Shown here: one piece after another, positions 1-7,916 of the stretch
Position numbering within the stretch: the stretch's first letter is position 1
Layout: the number at the start of each line of letters is the position of its first letter
Assembly (NCBI GenBank): GCA_046303515.1
Contig: JBKCGI010000181.1
Span: forward strand, 49,945 to 113,944
DNA length: 64,000 nt
DNA from: M2408 sp046303515
GTDB lineage: Bacteria; Bacteroidota; Bacteroidia; Flavobacteriales_D; Crocinitomicaceae
Reading direction: 5' to 3'
Notes under the pieces: generated by a model
Databases searched by the model: none
What the model was told of the DNA's origin: nothing
The model's input: the letters and a program-made list of their open reading frames with translations, nothing else
Translations under genes and position numbers: made by a program

Positions 1-94
1 CAATATCAACACTTTCAGGGTCTTTTGTATACGATTGATAAAGGTGGTCAATCGCCGACACATCTGCATTTCCTACATAAGTAACTTTATCCAT
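1..94 (-). CDS. sucA: 2-oxoglutarate dehydrogenase E1, N-terminal fragment
   Basis: The minus strand from ATG at 94 stays open to the window edge and encodes 31 residues that include GNADVSAIDHLYQSY and end DPESVDI. This matches the conserved start of the E1 component of 2-oxoglutarate dehydrogenase (the G-N-A-D, I-x-x-L-Y-x-x-Y and D-P-x-S-V-D pattern). That enzyme is the thiamine-diphosphate decarboxylase of the TCA cycle. Only the leader segment is visible, so the catalytic domain cannot be checked. A TAnnTTTG -7 element lies about 25 bases upstream. The call rests on a short peptide but the pattern is characteristic. Confidence 0.8.
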   Translation of the reverse strand, partial: MDKVTYVGNADVSAIDHLYQSYTKDPESVDI

Positions 95-119
95 GTTTCT
101 AATAGAATTTTTGGAGATG

Positions 120-127
120 CAAATTTA
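120..127 (-). promoter_or_regulatory. Bacteroidota -7 box for sucA
   Basis: On the minus strand this reads TAAATTTG, a match to the TAnnTTTG -7 consensus, 25 bases upstream of the sucA ATG. No convincing -33 TTTG was found at the usual spacing. Confidence 0.5.
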
Positions 128-189
128 TAACAAATAAACGTAAAGAGCGAAAATAAAATCAATATTTTACATCATTTTGAAAACAAAAA

Positions 190-228
190 ACAAAAAAAAA
201 CGCCTTCCCATAAGAAAGACGTTTTTTT
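190..228 (-). terminator. Hairpin terminator downstream of the M43 protease gene
   Basis: A short hairpin (arms around 201-207 and 216-222, one mismatch) is flanked by an A-run at 192-200 and a T-run at 222-228. It can therefore act in both directions. On the minus strand it lies 17-50 bases after the stop of the secreted protease gene and gives an intrinsic terminator with a T-tract. Confidence 0.6.
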
Positions 229-244
229 GAACATTTTTATGATC

Positions 245-2491
245 TTATTTCACAACAACTTGTTTGATGTGATTTGTACCGTCAATAGTGATATTTACAT
301 TATAAATGCCAGGAGCCAATTGTTCAGTCCCAATAACAACCAAATTGTTTCCTGTTGCTGAAAGTATTGTTTTTTGATCTACAATTTTACCTAATAAATC
401 TACGATTTTGATTTCAGTTCTTGAATTGTCGTTAACATAGTATTCAATGTTTAATTCGTTATCAGCTGGATTTGGATATACCAAAAAGTTAGAAGTCGAA
501 TTTTTTTCTAAGATCGAATTCGCTTGATTTCCTATTAATGTATCTGACGGACCTGCGTTATATAAATTAATGTTGTCAAGATAAAGATTATTTCCACCAC
601 TTCCTTCAAATCTAAATTTGAATCTAAAGTTTTCATTCCAGTAAGTTGAAGAAATATTTGTAACATGCACAGTAGTCCAATCTGCTGCAGTTGTTGGAAT
701 CCACGAAGTTGTTGAAGTTAAAGGTGAAAGAGAGCTTCCTTGTATGGACTTTCTTACTTCCCAGCTTTCTCCACAATTTCCTGTCATCAAGACAAATAAT
801 TTTTCTGAATTGGCCGTTTGTTTTTTTCTGTAGGAATATCTAAATGTTAAAGTGATATCAGTAGTGGAAGTAATGCTTGATAAATCAACTGACTGTGAAA
901 TTAATTCATCTAAATTACCTGTGCCAGTTTGAGAAAAATTTGGAATCATTACTGATTTTGAACTTGATAATCCAACAGTTGAACTTAATTGGAAAGTTCC
1001 ATTGTTTTGTGGGTTGTATGTTTCCCAAAACTCACTTGTTGCGATAGATGTATATGGTTCAAAGCCATCTAATAACGGTAAAGCAACACCTGTGTTTAAA
1101 ACAGTTATGTATGCTGTTTTTGTTTGACTGACTGTGCCATTTCCATCTCCTGCAGTTAAGGTAACTGAGTATGTACCAGGTGTATTATACGTTATTGTTG
1201 GATTTTGCTCTGTAGAGCTAGTGGTAGCTGCTCCAGGAAAACTCCAAGACCAAGTGCTGACGTTATTATAAGAATTGTCAAAAAACTGTATAGGACTTCC
1301 CGAGCAAACAACAGTTCTATCTGTATAAAAATCTGCCGCACACAAAGTAGGATTTCCATCCGCTCCAGTTGCAACTAAGTTTTGTGTTGTCCAAACATTA
1401 TTTCTTCCACCAACATTTGATACGATGGCCGCGCGCATTCTTGTTTTTTGACCGATGGTAAACATTTTAGAACAATATGAATAGTCCATATAATTTTCTA
1501 CGTTGTCCTTTACGTCATATGAGTAAATACTCCAACCAAATGGATCGTCAGTGTCGTCACAAGAATTTCTTGATAATACACAAGCGGTTGAACCTAATGT
1601 GAATGGAGTGTCTCCAACAAAGTCTTCGTACATCCATCTGTCGTTGTTACTAGTTGCATTTCCAGCACAAATACCTGAACCTGGATCGTTATTTCCTCCC
1701 CAAACATGTTCTAAATTTAACCAATGTCCAACTTCATGAGTTAATGCTCTATCAGTTCCAACACCTCCAGTTCCGATTCTACCCACATAGTCATGCAAGA
1801 TCCAAATTCCATTGTCCATCCCTGTCCCAATCCAATTCGATGGGGTATAGGTGTATCCAGCTGCCCCTCCAATGTTTCCGCATACGAAAACGTTTAGATA
1901 TTTATTCCCTGGCCATGTTCCTTGGTACACATTGTTTCCATTGATAATTGCATTTACTTGACTAGACCCTTGTTGTGACGAAGTTACATAACTTAATGGG
2001 CTCTGAGTTCTTGTAATTCCGTTAAAACAAGATCCGTTTGGAGCTTTTGTTGCCAGTACAAATTGAATTTCAATGTCTGCTGGAGTTGTTTCCGCGTTTG
2101 GATTAGTTGAATTAAAGTCAGATTGAACATTTCCTGCATCAGCATTTAACATTCGGTAATCTCTATTTAATACCTCAAGTGCATCTAGTATTTGTGCATT
2201 TGTAATATTTTCAACACCTCCATTATGAAGAATATGAAAAACAATTGGGATAGTATAGGTTACACGAGAATGTGTACTATCTTGAGCAATTTGTGCTTCA
2301 GCAGCTTGAAAAATCGCTTGTTCCTGTAAAAACATTTGCATGAATGCTGGATTTTGGCGCAATTCACTCATTTTTTTATGTTGTAAGCAATATTCTACTG
2401 ATTCACCTTCTCTAACATTAGCAAAATTAATTTGAGATGTGACCCAATTAATGGATACTAAAGCTAGAATTGAAAGGATTATTTTCTTCAT
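245..2491 (-). CDS. Secreted M43-family zinc metalloprotease with PKD domain and T9SS sorting domain
   Basis: 748 residues with an N-terminal signal peptide (residues 1-19). The zinc-binding motif HEVGHWLNLEH (H252, E253, H256, H262) is the HExxHxxxxxH signature of pappalysin-like M43 peptidases. A Met-turn-like segment (CSKMFT) follows about 90 residues on. A PKD-type beta-sandwich follows (VTLTAGDGNG region), then a second beta-rich segment (LTFRYSYRK, LYLDNINLY). The last 80 residues form a T9SS type A C-terminal domain (FLVYPNPADNELNIEY to VVVK). The family consists of secreted endopeptidases. I infer export through the Sec pathway and the type IX system, with the C-terminal domain removed at the cell surface. 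A hairpin terminator follows the stop. Substrate unknown. Confidence 0.9.
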   Translation of the reverse strand: MKKIILSILALVSINWVTSQINFANVREGESVEYCLQHKKMSELRQNPAFMQMFLQEQAIFQAAEAQIAQDSTHSRVTYTIPIVFHILHNGGVENITNAQILDALEVLNRDYRMLNADAGNVQSDFNSTNPNAETTPADIEIQFVLATKAPNGSCFNGITRTQSPLSYVTSSQQGSSQVNAIINGNNVYQGTWPGNKYLNVFVCGNIGGAAGYTYTPSNWIGTGMDNGIWILHDYVGRIGTGGVGTDRALTHEVGHWLNLEHVWGGNNDPGSGICAGNATSNNDRWMYEDFVGDTPFTLGSTACVLSRNSCDDTDDPFGWSIYSYDVKDNVENYMDYSYCSKMFTIGQKTRMRAAIVSNVGGRNNVWTTQNLVATGADGNPTLCAADFYTDRTVVCSGSPIQFFDNSYNNVSTWSWSFPGAATTSSTEQNPTITYNTPGTYSVTLTAGDGNGTVSQTKTAYITVLNTGVALPLLDGFEPYTSIATSEFWETYNPQNNGTFQLSSTVGLSSSKSVMIPNFSQTGTGNLDELISQSVDLSSITSTTDITLTFRYSYRKKQTANSEKLFVLMTGNCGESWEVRKSIQGSSLSPLTSTTSWIPTTAADWTTVHVTNISSTYWNENFRFKFRFEGSGGNNLYLDNINLYNAGPSDTLIGNQANSILEKNSTSNFLVYPNPADNELNIEYYVNDNSRTEIKIVDLLGKIVDQKTILSATGNNLVVIGTEQLAPGIYNVNITIDGTNHIKQVVVK

Positions 2492-2595
2492 AAATAAATT
2501 TTTAGTTTATAGTTTTAACGCACCAAATTAACAAATGGTTGGCAAGTTTGTTTATTTATTACATGAATGGTATTAATTATTGATTAAAGTGTAGT

Positions 2596-3294
2596 TTAAT
2601 CTAAACGACAAATTACATTTTGGTGTTCGCAATTCAATGAGAAAATTCTTATTTTGCTTGCTGTATCTGCGGGTGATTGTAGTTTGTTTTCAGCTTTTAA
2701 CAACTCAAATGACTCTTGGGACGAAAAGTTTGATTTTTCTGTGTTTCTAATATTAATCTGCATTTCGGTATCAATCACTCCAGGTGCAAGAGAAAAAATT
2801 CTAGTTTCTTTACCTTTTTCGATTTCTTCTAATTGAAAAGTCTCTGAAAATAAATCTAAGGCGGCTTTTGAGGCACAGTAATTCGCCCAAGATGGAATTG
2901 CTCTTCTACCTGCTCCTGAGCTGATGTTTATAATTGTTAATTTGCAATTTTTTTCTTCACACCAACGAGAAAATTTTCTACATAACTGAATTGGTGAAAT
3001 TGTATTTGTTTGAAAAAGACTTTGAGAAAAATCTACCTCTTGGTCTGATACGCGTTTCACATCACCTAATATTCCAGCATTGTTAATCAATAGGATTTCT
3101 TCGTTTTCTGGTAAATTGATTTGTAACGAGTCAACTTCATTATTGTCGCTTAAATCACATTCAATGAAATTGTATTTTTCGTTTTCTATGGAGTTTGTTC
3201 TTCCTATCCCGAAAACAAAATTCCCGTGATTGAGGAAATTCTCTGCTAAAGCAAATCCTAAACCACGGGAAACTCCTGTAATATAAACGTACAT
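2596..3294 (-). CDS. Short-chain dehydrogenase/reductase (SDR)
   Basis: 232 residues with the classical SDR layout: NAD(P)-binding TGVSRGLG near the N-terminus (residues 6-13), NNAG around residue 75, a serine-rich INISSGAG strand and the catalytic YCASK near residue 145. The size and the SRGLG loop suggest an NADPH-dependent reductase of the sepiapterin/benzil-reductase type, but the substrate cannot be read. Its start codon lies one base after the stop of the upstream PLP enzyme gene, so the two are probably co-translated. That is the only functional hint. Confidence 0.85.
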   Translation of the reverse strand: MYVYITGVSRGLGFALAENFLNHGNFVFGIGRTNSIENEKYNFIECDLSDNNEVDSLQINLPENEEILLINNAGILGDVKRVSDQEVDFSQSLFQTNTISPIQLCRKFSRWCEEKNCKLTIINISSGAGRRAIPSWANYCASKAALDLFSETFQLEEIEKGKETRIFSLAPGVIDTEMQINIRNTEKSNFSSQESFELLKAENKLQSPADTASKIRIFSLNCEHQNVICRLD

Positions 3295-3295
3295 T

Positions 3296-4435
3296 TTAAG
3301 CTAATGCTTGTTCAATGTCTGCAATTAAATCTTCTACATCTTCAACTCCAACACTCAAGCGTAGTAATGAATCAACAACACCAACTTTTTCACGTTCTTC
3401 CTTTGGAATTGCTCCGTGTGTCATTGTTGCTGGGTGATTGATTAATGACTCCACTCCTCCTAAAGATTCAGCTAAAGAAAAAACTTTGAAAGATGAAGCT
3501 ACCTTAAATGTGTTTTCAATTGTTTTATCTTTTAATACGATTGAAATCATTCCACCAAAATCACGCATCTGTTTTTTCGCAATTTCATGATTTGGATGCT
3601 CAGGAAAACCTGGCCAATAAACTTTTTCAATTTTTGGATGATTTTTCAAGTATTCCGCAATTTTTCTTCCGTTGAAACAATGTCTTTCCATTCTTAAATG
3701 TAAGGTTTTAATTCCACGCATTACCAAGAATGAATCCATTGGACCAGGATTTGCTCCACTACTATTAAGTATAAAATAGATTTTTTCGTGAATAGCTGGA
3801 TCATTCATAACTAAAGCTCCCATGACAACATCGCTGTGTCCACCTAAATATTTGGTTACAGAATGCATCACAATATCAGCACCTAAATCCAAAGGGTTTT
3901 GTAAATATGGAGAGGCAAAAGTATTATCAACTACCAAAGTCACCTTGTTTTTTTTGGCAATTTCAGCACAAGCTACAATATCAATGATTTGCATCGTTGG
4001 ATTTGTTGGAGTTTCTGCCCAAATAACTTTTGTGTTTTCGTTGATGTAGTTATTTAAATTTTCGGCATTTGTCAAATCAATGAAATGAAATTTAATGCCA
4101 AAAGGTTCGTAAATTTTAGTAAATAAACGATAAGTCCCACCATATAAATCGTCACCAGTAATAACTTCATCTCCAGGACGTAACATTTTTAAAACGGCGT
4201 CTGTAGCCGCAACTCCACTGCTGAAACAAACACAATGTTTTCCATTTTCAATGGCTGCAATATTTTCTTGCAAAGCCTCTCTAGTTGGATTTTTACCACG
4301 AGCATACCCATAACCTTTGTTAACTCCTGGAGCTTCTTGAACATAGGTAGATGTTTGATAAATTGGAGTCATGATGGCTCCTGTAGATGGATCTGGATGT
4401 GCTCCAGCATGTATAGCTTTTGTACCGAATTTCAT
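3296..4435 (-). CDS. Cystathionine gamma-synthase/lyase-family PLP enzyme
   Basis: 379 residues, the usual length for the Cys/Met-metabolism PLP family. Visible motifs are the YGYARGKNPT substrate/cofactor loop (residues 42-51), SSGVAA (72-77), the D-N-T-F-A-S-P aspartate segment (170-176) and the PLP lysine K195 in SVTKYLGGHSD. C-terminal SLGGVESL and the HPATMTH segment are also family signatures. Members make cystathionine from an O-acylhomoserine and cysteine or cleave sulfur amino acids. I cannot separate gamma-synthase from gamma-lyase by eye, so no symbol is given. It is the first gene of a two-gene unit with the SDR, behind a TACTTTTG -7 box. Confidence 0.9.
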   Translation of the reverse strand: MKFGTKAIHAGAHPDPSTGAIMTPIYQTSTYVQEAPGVNKGYGYARGKNPTREALQENIAAIENGKHCVCFSSGVAATDAVLKMLRPGDEVITGDDLYGGTYRLFTKIYEPFGIKFHFIDLTNAENLNNYINENTKVIWAETPTNPTMQIIDIVACAEIAKKNKVTLVVDNTFASPYLQNPLDLGADIVMHSVTKYLGGHSDVVMGALVMNDPAIHEKIYFILNSSGANPGPMDSFLVMRGIKTLHLRMERHCFNGRKIAEYLKNHPKIEKVYWPGFPEHPNHEIAKKQMRDFGGMISIVLKDKTIENTFKVASSFKVFSLAESLGGVESLINHPATMTHGAIPKEEREKVGVVDSLLRLSVGVEDVEDLIADIEQALA

Positions 4436-4457
4436 TTTATAACATTTATTAGAATTA

Positions 4458-4465
4458 CAAAAGTA
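4458..4465 (-). promoter_or_regulatory. -7 box for the PLP enzyme/SDR operon
   Basis: Minus-strand TACTTTTG fits TAnnTTTG and ends 22 bases before the ATG at 4435. Confidence 0.5.
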
Positions 4466-4488
4466 GGAAATATTATGTGAAAAAATCC

Positions 4489-5205
4489 TTATTTCAATTT
4501 TAAATAAAAAGCTGTATTGAGAAGCGTTTTTTTATGGTCAAAAATGGCATATGTTTCCACTTCAACGCCATTTCCTTTTGTTTTGGAAACAAATTCTAAG
4601 TCACGTTCTTGAATATTTTCGGGACTAAGAAATGAACATTTTAGATTGAAATCTTTTATTTTTAATTGAATTTGAATTGGAAAATTGAAGTTGTTTTGAA
4701 ATCTCAAATCTTTGTAACCATAAACGACCGTGGCGTCTGATCCAAGTGGTGTAAATCTATCTTTTTCTTCATATAAATCAACAGAATGATTGTGTCTTTC
4801 AGTTATTTTTAAGCCTGAAATAAGGGCACAATGGTATATAATGCTACTTAATTGGCATAATCCTCCTCCGATGTCTTCGCTTAATTTTCCGTCTATAATA
4901 TTGCGACTTTGCTGAAAATTGTTTTTTGCACTTGGTTTTGGTACCATTTTCCAAAATGAAAAAATTTGATTGGGGTAAATTGTTACATCTTGAATGGATT
5001 GTATTCCAAGATCTATATTGACAAGTTTATTTTCAAAATGATGATTCTTTTTTATTTCTTGCACAATAGAAATTTCGTGATTGTAACTGAGTTGCTTTTC
5101 TGTTTTAACTGCAAATTTTTCTTTTATACCTAAATCCTTAAAGGAGCGAATCAATAATTTCACTTGAAGTTTAAGTTTTTTCGGTATGTAATTTTTGAAA
5201 TTCAT
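4489..5205 (-). CDS. VanW-family protein
   Basis: 238 residues. The VanW core is clear: IFSFWKMVPKPS, then the glycine/cysteine segment GGGLCQLSSIIYHCAL and ITERHNHS. VanW was first seen as an accessory protein of glycopeptide-resistance clusters, but its biochemical role is not established. Family members are widespread outside resistance loci, and no vanS/R/H/A/X-type gene is nearby. There is no signal peptide. The start ATG overlaps the stop of the upstream methyltransferase (4-base ATGA overlap), so translation is coupled. Confidence 0.85.
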   Translation of the reverse strand: MNFKNYIPKKLKLQVKLLIRSFKDLGIKEKFAVKTEKQLSYNHEISIVQEIKKNHHFENKLVNIDLGIQSIQDVTIYPNQIFSFWKMVPKPSAKNNFQQSRNIIDGKLSEDIGGGLCQLSSIIYHCALISGLKITERHNHSVDLYEEKDRFTPLGSDATVVYGYKDLRFQNNFNFPIQIQLKIKDFNLKCSFLSPENIQERDLEFVSKTKGNGVEVETYAIFDHKKTLLNTAFYLKLK

Positions 5206-5870
5206 TTTTTTTCAAAAACAACTATTAAATATGATGCATATTCTTTAAAAAATGATTTGCAAAGCAGATTATCTAGACGAATAAAAAATGGACGGAGTTT
5301 TTTAGGGAAACGATGTATTGGGAAAAATAAAACTCCAGCATAATGAATTAATTTCCAATTTGAATCAAGTGATTTTTTTATTTCTTCAATTGAATAAGAG
5401 GTTGAAGCATGCCAATTGTCGGCTTTTCTTTTGAGAATTTTTCTTCTTTTAGCGGAAGGAAAATCGAATATAAATTGTCCTTTTTGGGCTAAAATACGAT
5501 TTGCTTCCTCAAATATTTCCAATGCTTTTGATTTCTCTAAATGCATGAAAAGGTGAAAGCTAAAAATGCTGTCAAATTCTTCGTTTTGAAAATTAGTTTT
5601 ACTAGCATCGCAATTTTCAAATTTTTTCGAAGGAAATTTTTCTTGAGCTACTTGAATCATTTCTTCACTTACATCCACTCCGATATGCGCAAATTCCATG
5701 AACCTTCCAGTACCACAAGCTAAACTTAGAATAGAGTTTCCTTTTAAATTTTTATTTAAAAAAGCCGTTTCTTGCTGATGGATATATTTTCCATAACTAT
5801 TCTCAAACCGATCTTCGTCGTAAATTTTGGCTATTTTATTATAGTATTGGTGTATTTGTTCTGAGCTCAT
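5202..5870 (-). CDS. Class I SAM-dependent methyltransferase
   Basis: 222 residues from the ATG at 5870. An upstream ATG at 5900 adds ten residues that do not resemble the family start, so I prefer MSSEQIHQYYNKIAKIYDEDR, a typical beginning. The SAM-binding motif I is SILSLACGTGRFMEFA, followed by IGVDVSEEMIQVA (motif II) and FDSIFSFHLFMHL (post-II/motif III). The last part, with RRKILKRKADNWH, may recognise the acceptor. The substrate is unknown. The 4-base overlap with the VanW gene suggests a joint role. Confidence 0.85.
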   Translation of the reverse strand: MSSEQIHQYYNKIAKIYDEDRFENSYGKYIHQQETAFLNKNLKGNSILSLACGTGRFMEFAHIGVDVSEEMIQVAQEKFPSKKFENCDASKTNFQNEEFDSIFSFHLFMHLEKSKALEIFEEANRILAQKGQFIFDFPSAKRRKILKRKADNWHASTSYSIEEIKKSLDSNWKLIHYAGVLFFPIHRFPKKLRPFFIRLDNLLCKSFFKEYASYLIVVFEKK

Positions 5871-6009
5871 AAGTGTTTTAACTTCTCCAAAAATAAGCAA
5901 TATATTTAAAATAAATTTGAGGTAGATTGAAATTTATAAAAATTTAAAAAGCATACAAGAAATTTTAAAAATACATAATTGATATTTTAATTTGTCATAA
6001 ATAAATTTA

Positions 6010-6042
6010 TTTGCTTATAAAGTAAAAAAACAGCTATCTTTG
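6010..6042 (+). promoter_or_regulatory. Bacteroidota promoter (-33 TTTG, -7 TATCTTTG)
   Basis: TTTG at 6010-6013 and TATCTTTG at 6035-6042 are separated by 21 bases, within the known range for this promoter class. The GTG start at 6053 is only 10 bases past the -7 box, so the transcript would have at most a few bases of leader. Confidence 0.6.
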
Positions 6043-6052
6043 CTGAAAAAAA

Positions 6053-6571
6053 GTGCCAGAAATAAAATTAATATATAAAGCTGAAGAAGCTAAACAGGCG
6101 TTTAGAAAGTTTACAGCTTTCGAACAAAAAAATGAATTCAATCGCCTACCTTTAAAATTGTTATACGGAATTGTTATCATTTTAATAGCATTAGGTTATA
6201 TTTTTCAGAAACAATTTTTGATTTACCTCGGACTAAGTAGTTTGTTGATTTTAAGTTCTTACTTACTTTATTATTACATGAAATTTAAACGCTATTTCAG
6301 TCTAATCTCCAAAGAAATAGATAAAAATAAACAGATTCACGACCAAGAATTCGTATTTTCTTTTGATGAAAAGGGTATGAGCAAAAAATTCAAGGATTTT
6401 TCTAATACTAATGCTTGGAAGTTAGTATTTCAATACAAAGAAAATGAAGGAGATTTGTATTTGTACACGAATGGAAAACATTTATTTGACATCATTTCCA
6501 AAAAGCAAATTGGGGAAGTAAATTACCAGTTATTTCTTGAAATCTTGGACAAGGAATTTACTTCAAATTAA
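6053..6571 (+). CDS. Hypothetical membrane protein, YcxB-like
   Basis: 172 residues starting at a GTG, chosen because it lies just after a good promoter and begins MPEIKLIYKAEEAKQAF. Two adjacent hydrophobic segments (residues about 39-76) form a membrane hairpin. The soluble C-terminal half (EFVFSFDEKGMSKKF, then WKLVFQYKENEGDLYLYTNGKHLFDIISKKQI) has the layout of YcxB-like domains of unknown function. The 3' end overlaps the convergent TraB/GumN-like gene by 14 bases. No specific role can be assigned. Confidence 0.65.
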   Translation: MPEIKLIYKAEEAKQAFRKFTAFEQKNEFNRLPLKLLYGIVIILIALGYIFQKQFLIYLGLSSLLILSSYLLYYYMKFKRYFSLISKEIDKNKQIHDQEFVFSFDEKGMSKKFKDFSNTNAWKLVFQYKENEGDLYLYTNGKHLFDIISKKQIGEVNYQLFLEILDKEFTSN

Positions 6572-7781
6572 AAGTAACCTGATCAAAAAAGTTCTTCGGA
6601 CGGTTTGAGTTCATGAACTTATTTCCTCCATAACAAATTAGTTTTACCAATTTTCCATTGGCCACAAAAACTCTTTTCCAAGCTAAACCAGTAGCAAATT
6701 CATAGCCTACGCCCTCAAAAGATTCAATTTTTCCTTGGTGTAAATATTTAGTGACATTTGATTTATCTGGCACATTAATTACTTCACTTGCATAAGAGGC
6801 TAAATTGTCATCTACTAAATCCTCAATTTCAATCACGTAACTATTCCCTTGTCCCATTTCTTGGTAAACTATTCTGAAGTACGAAGAGTTTGTATCTAAG
6901 ATTGGTTTTCCGCCAAAATTTGCTTCAAAATCGAATTCTGAATTTTTATATTTAAAATGTTTAAATTCACTTATTTTCTTTTCGGCCTCAGTTTTTTGTT
7001 CCGAATAGGTAGCTGCAACTTGTCTTACCAAATAGCCTTTTTTTCTTAAAAGCGAAATGATTCCTTCCTCGCCAGCTAAATGCGCTGCTCCAACCGCAAT
7101 GAAGGAACTTTTTTTCTTCATTAAGGTATCAATTCCATTGGTCATGATAACATTACGTTTCACAATTAATCTTTCGTAGGATGCCTTGGAATTATTCATT
7201 TGATTTTGCAGCATGTTTTTTACATATTCTATATCGCCTCGCAAATAGGCGCGCAAAAGATTGTCTTCGATGAGTTTCAATTGCTCTAAACTTTTTTGTG
7301 TATTTGTTCGATCGTAAACAAATTCCAAGGCTTCAATTTGTTCTTCTAAGGTTTCCAAAGCAAAAAACTCCTTGTCCATATTGTAGGCCATTTGTTGGAA
7401 ATACAAGTCCAAAAATTGTGGTCTCCCGTCTTCGCTGCCGTATTTTGTTTTTGTTGCTCTGTTGGATGATGTAAATGGATTTCCATTAGAATCAAACTTC
7501 ATTTCAACTTCGTTCAAGCGCATGTCGTAGGAAACGAAAAGTTGAAAGATATCTGCCTCCAAAACCACAGCTTCGGCGTGTAAAAAGGTGGAGTAGGTGC
7601 TATCTGATAATTGAAAAACTCTTGGATCATTGGTATGGTAACTTCCATAAAGATAACTTGGTTTTTTTAAGCCTTTACCTGTAATTTGCCATAAAAGTTG
7701 GTTGTTGGTTACTAAATTTTGTGCCTGAACCATCGAAATGAAACAGCAAAAGAATAGGACCAATTTTACTATAAAGCGCAT
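6558..7781 (-). CDS. TraB/GumN (Tiki-like) family protein
   Basis: 407 residues with an N-terminal signal peptide ending MVQAQ. The family start LLWQITGKGLKKPSYLYGSYHTNDPR is present, with the conserved GSYH histidine, then AVVLEADIFQL (conserved glutamate) and, near residue 230, FIAVGAAHLAGEEGIISLLRKKGY (the GAxHLxGxxG motif). TraB/GumN proteins share a fold with Tiki metalloproteases, but bacterial functions are mostly unknown. The last ~130 residues form an extra C-terminal region beyond the core. Location is probably periplasmic. Confidence 0.8.
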   Translation of the reverse strand: MRFIVKLVLFFCCFISMVQAQNLVTNNQLLWQITGKGLKKPSYLYGSYHTNDPRVFQLSDSTYSTFLHAEAVVLEADIFQLFVSYDMRLNEVEMKFDSNGNPFTSSNRATKTKYGSEDGRPQFLDLYFQQMAYNMDKEFFALETLEEQIEALEFVYDRTNTQKSLEQLKLIEDNLLRAYLRGDIEYVKNMLQNQMNNSKASYERLIVKRNVIMTNGIDTLMKKKSSFIAVGAAHLAGEEGIISLLRKKGYLVRQVAATYSEQKTEAEKKISEFKHFKYKNSEFDFEANFGGKPILDTNSSYFRIVYQEMGQGNSYVIEIEDLVDDNLASYASEVINVPDKSNVTKYLHQGKIESFEGVGYEFATGLAWKRVFVANGKLVKLICYGGNKFMNSNRPKNFFDQVTFNLK

Positions 7782-7891
7782 AGTTGTTTAAATACCAAAA
7801 TGATACCAAAGTTACGAATATTTTTAATTCGCTTTAAAATACTCAAATTTTATCCTTTTATCCTTGATTTCAATCTTTCACTTAAAAAGTG

Positions 7892-7899
7892 TAAATTTG
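7892..7899 (+). promoter_or_regulatory. -7 box for cysS
   Basis: TAAATTTG matches TAnnTTTG and lies 17 bases before the ATG at 7917. This supports that start over an in-frame ATG at 7800, which would sit upstream of the promoter. Confidence 0.55.
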
Positions 7900-7916
7900 T
7901 GCTTCAATTATACTTT

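Noticed and set aside
4489..5205. Glycopeptide-resistance locus suggested by VanW
   Set aside because: No other van gene is present, and VanW proteins are common outside resistance clusters.
7800..7916. Extended N-terminus of CysS from an ATG at 7800
   Set aside because: The -7 box at 7892-7899 lies inside the extension, and the family starts close to the Met at 7917.
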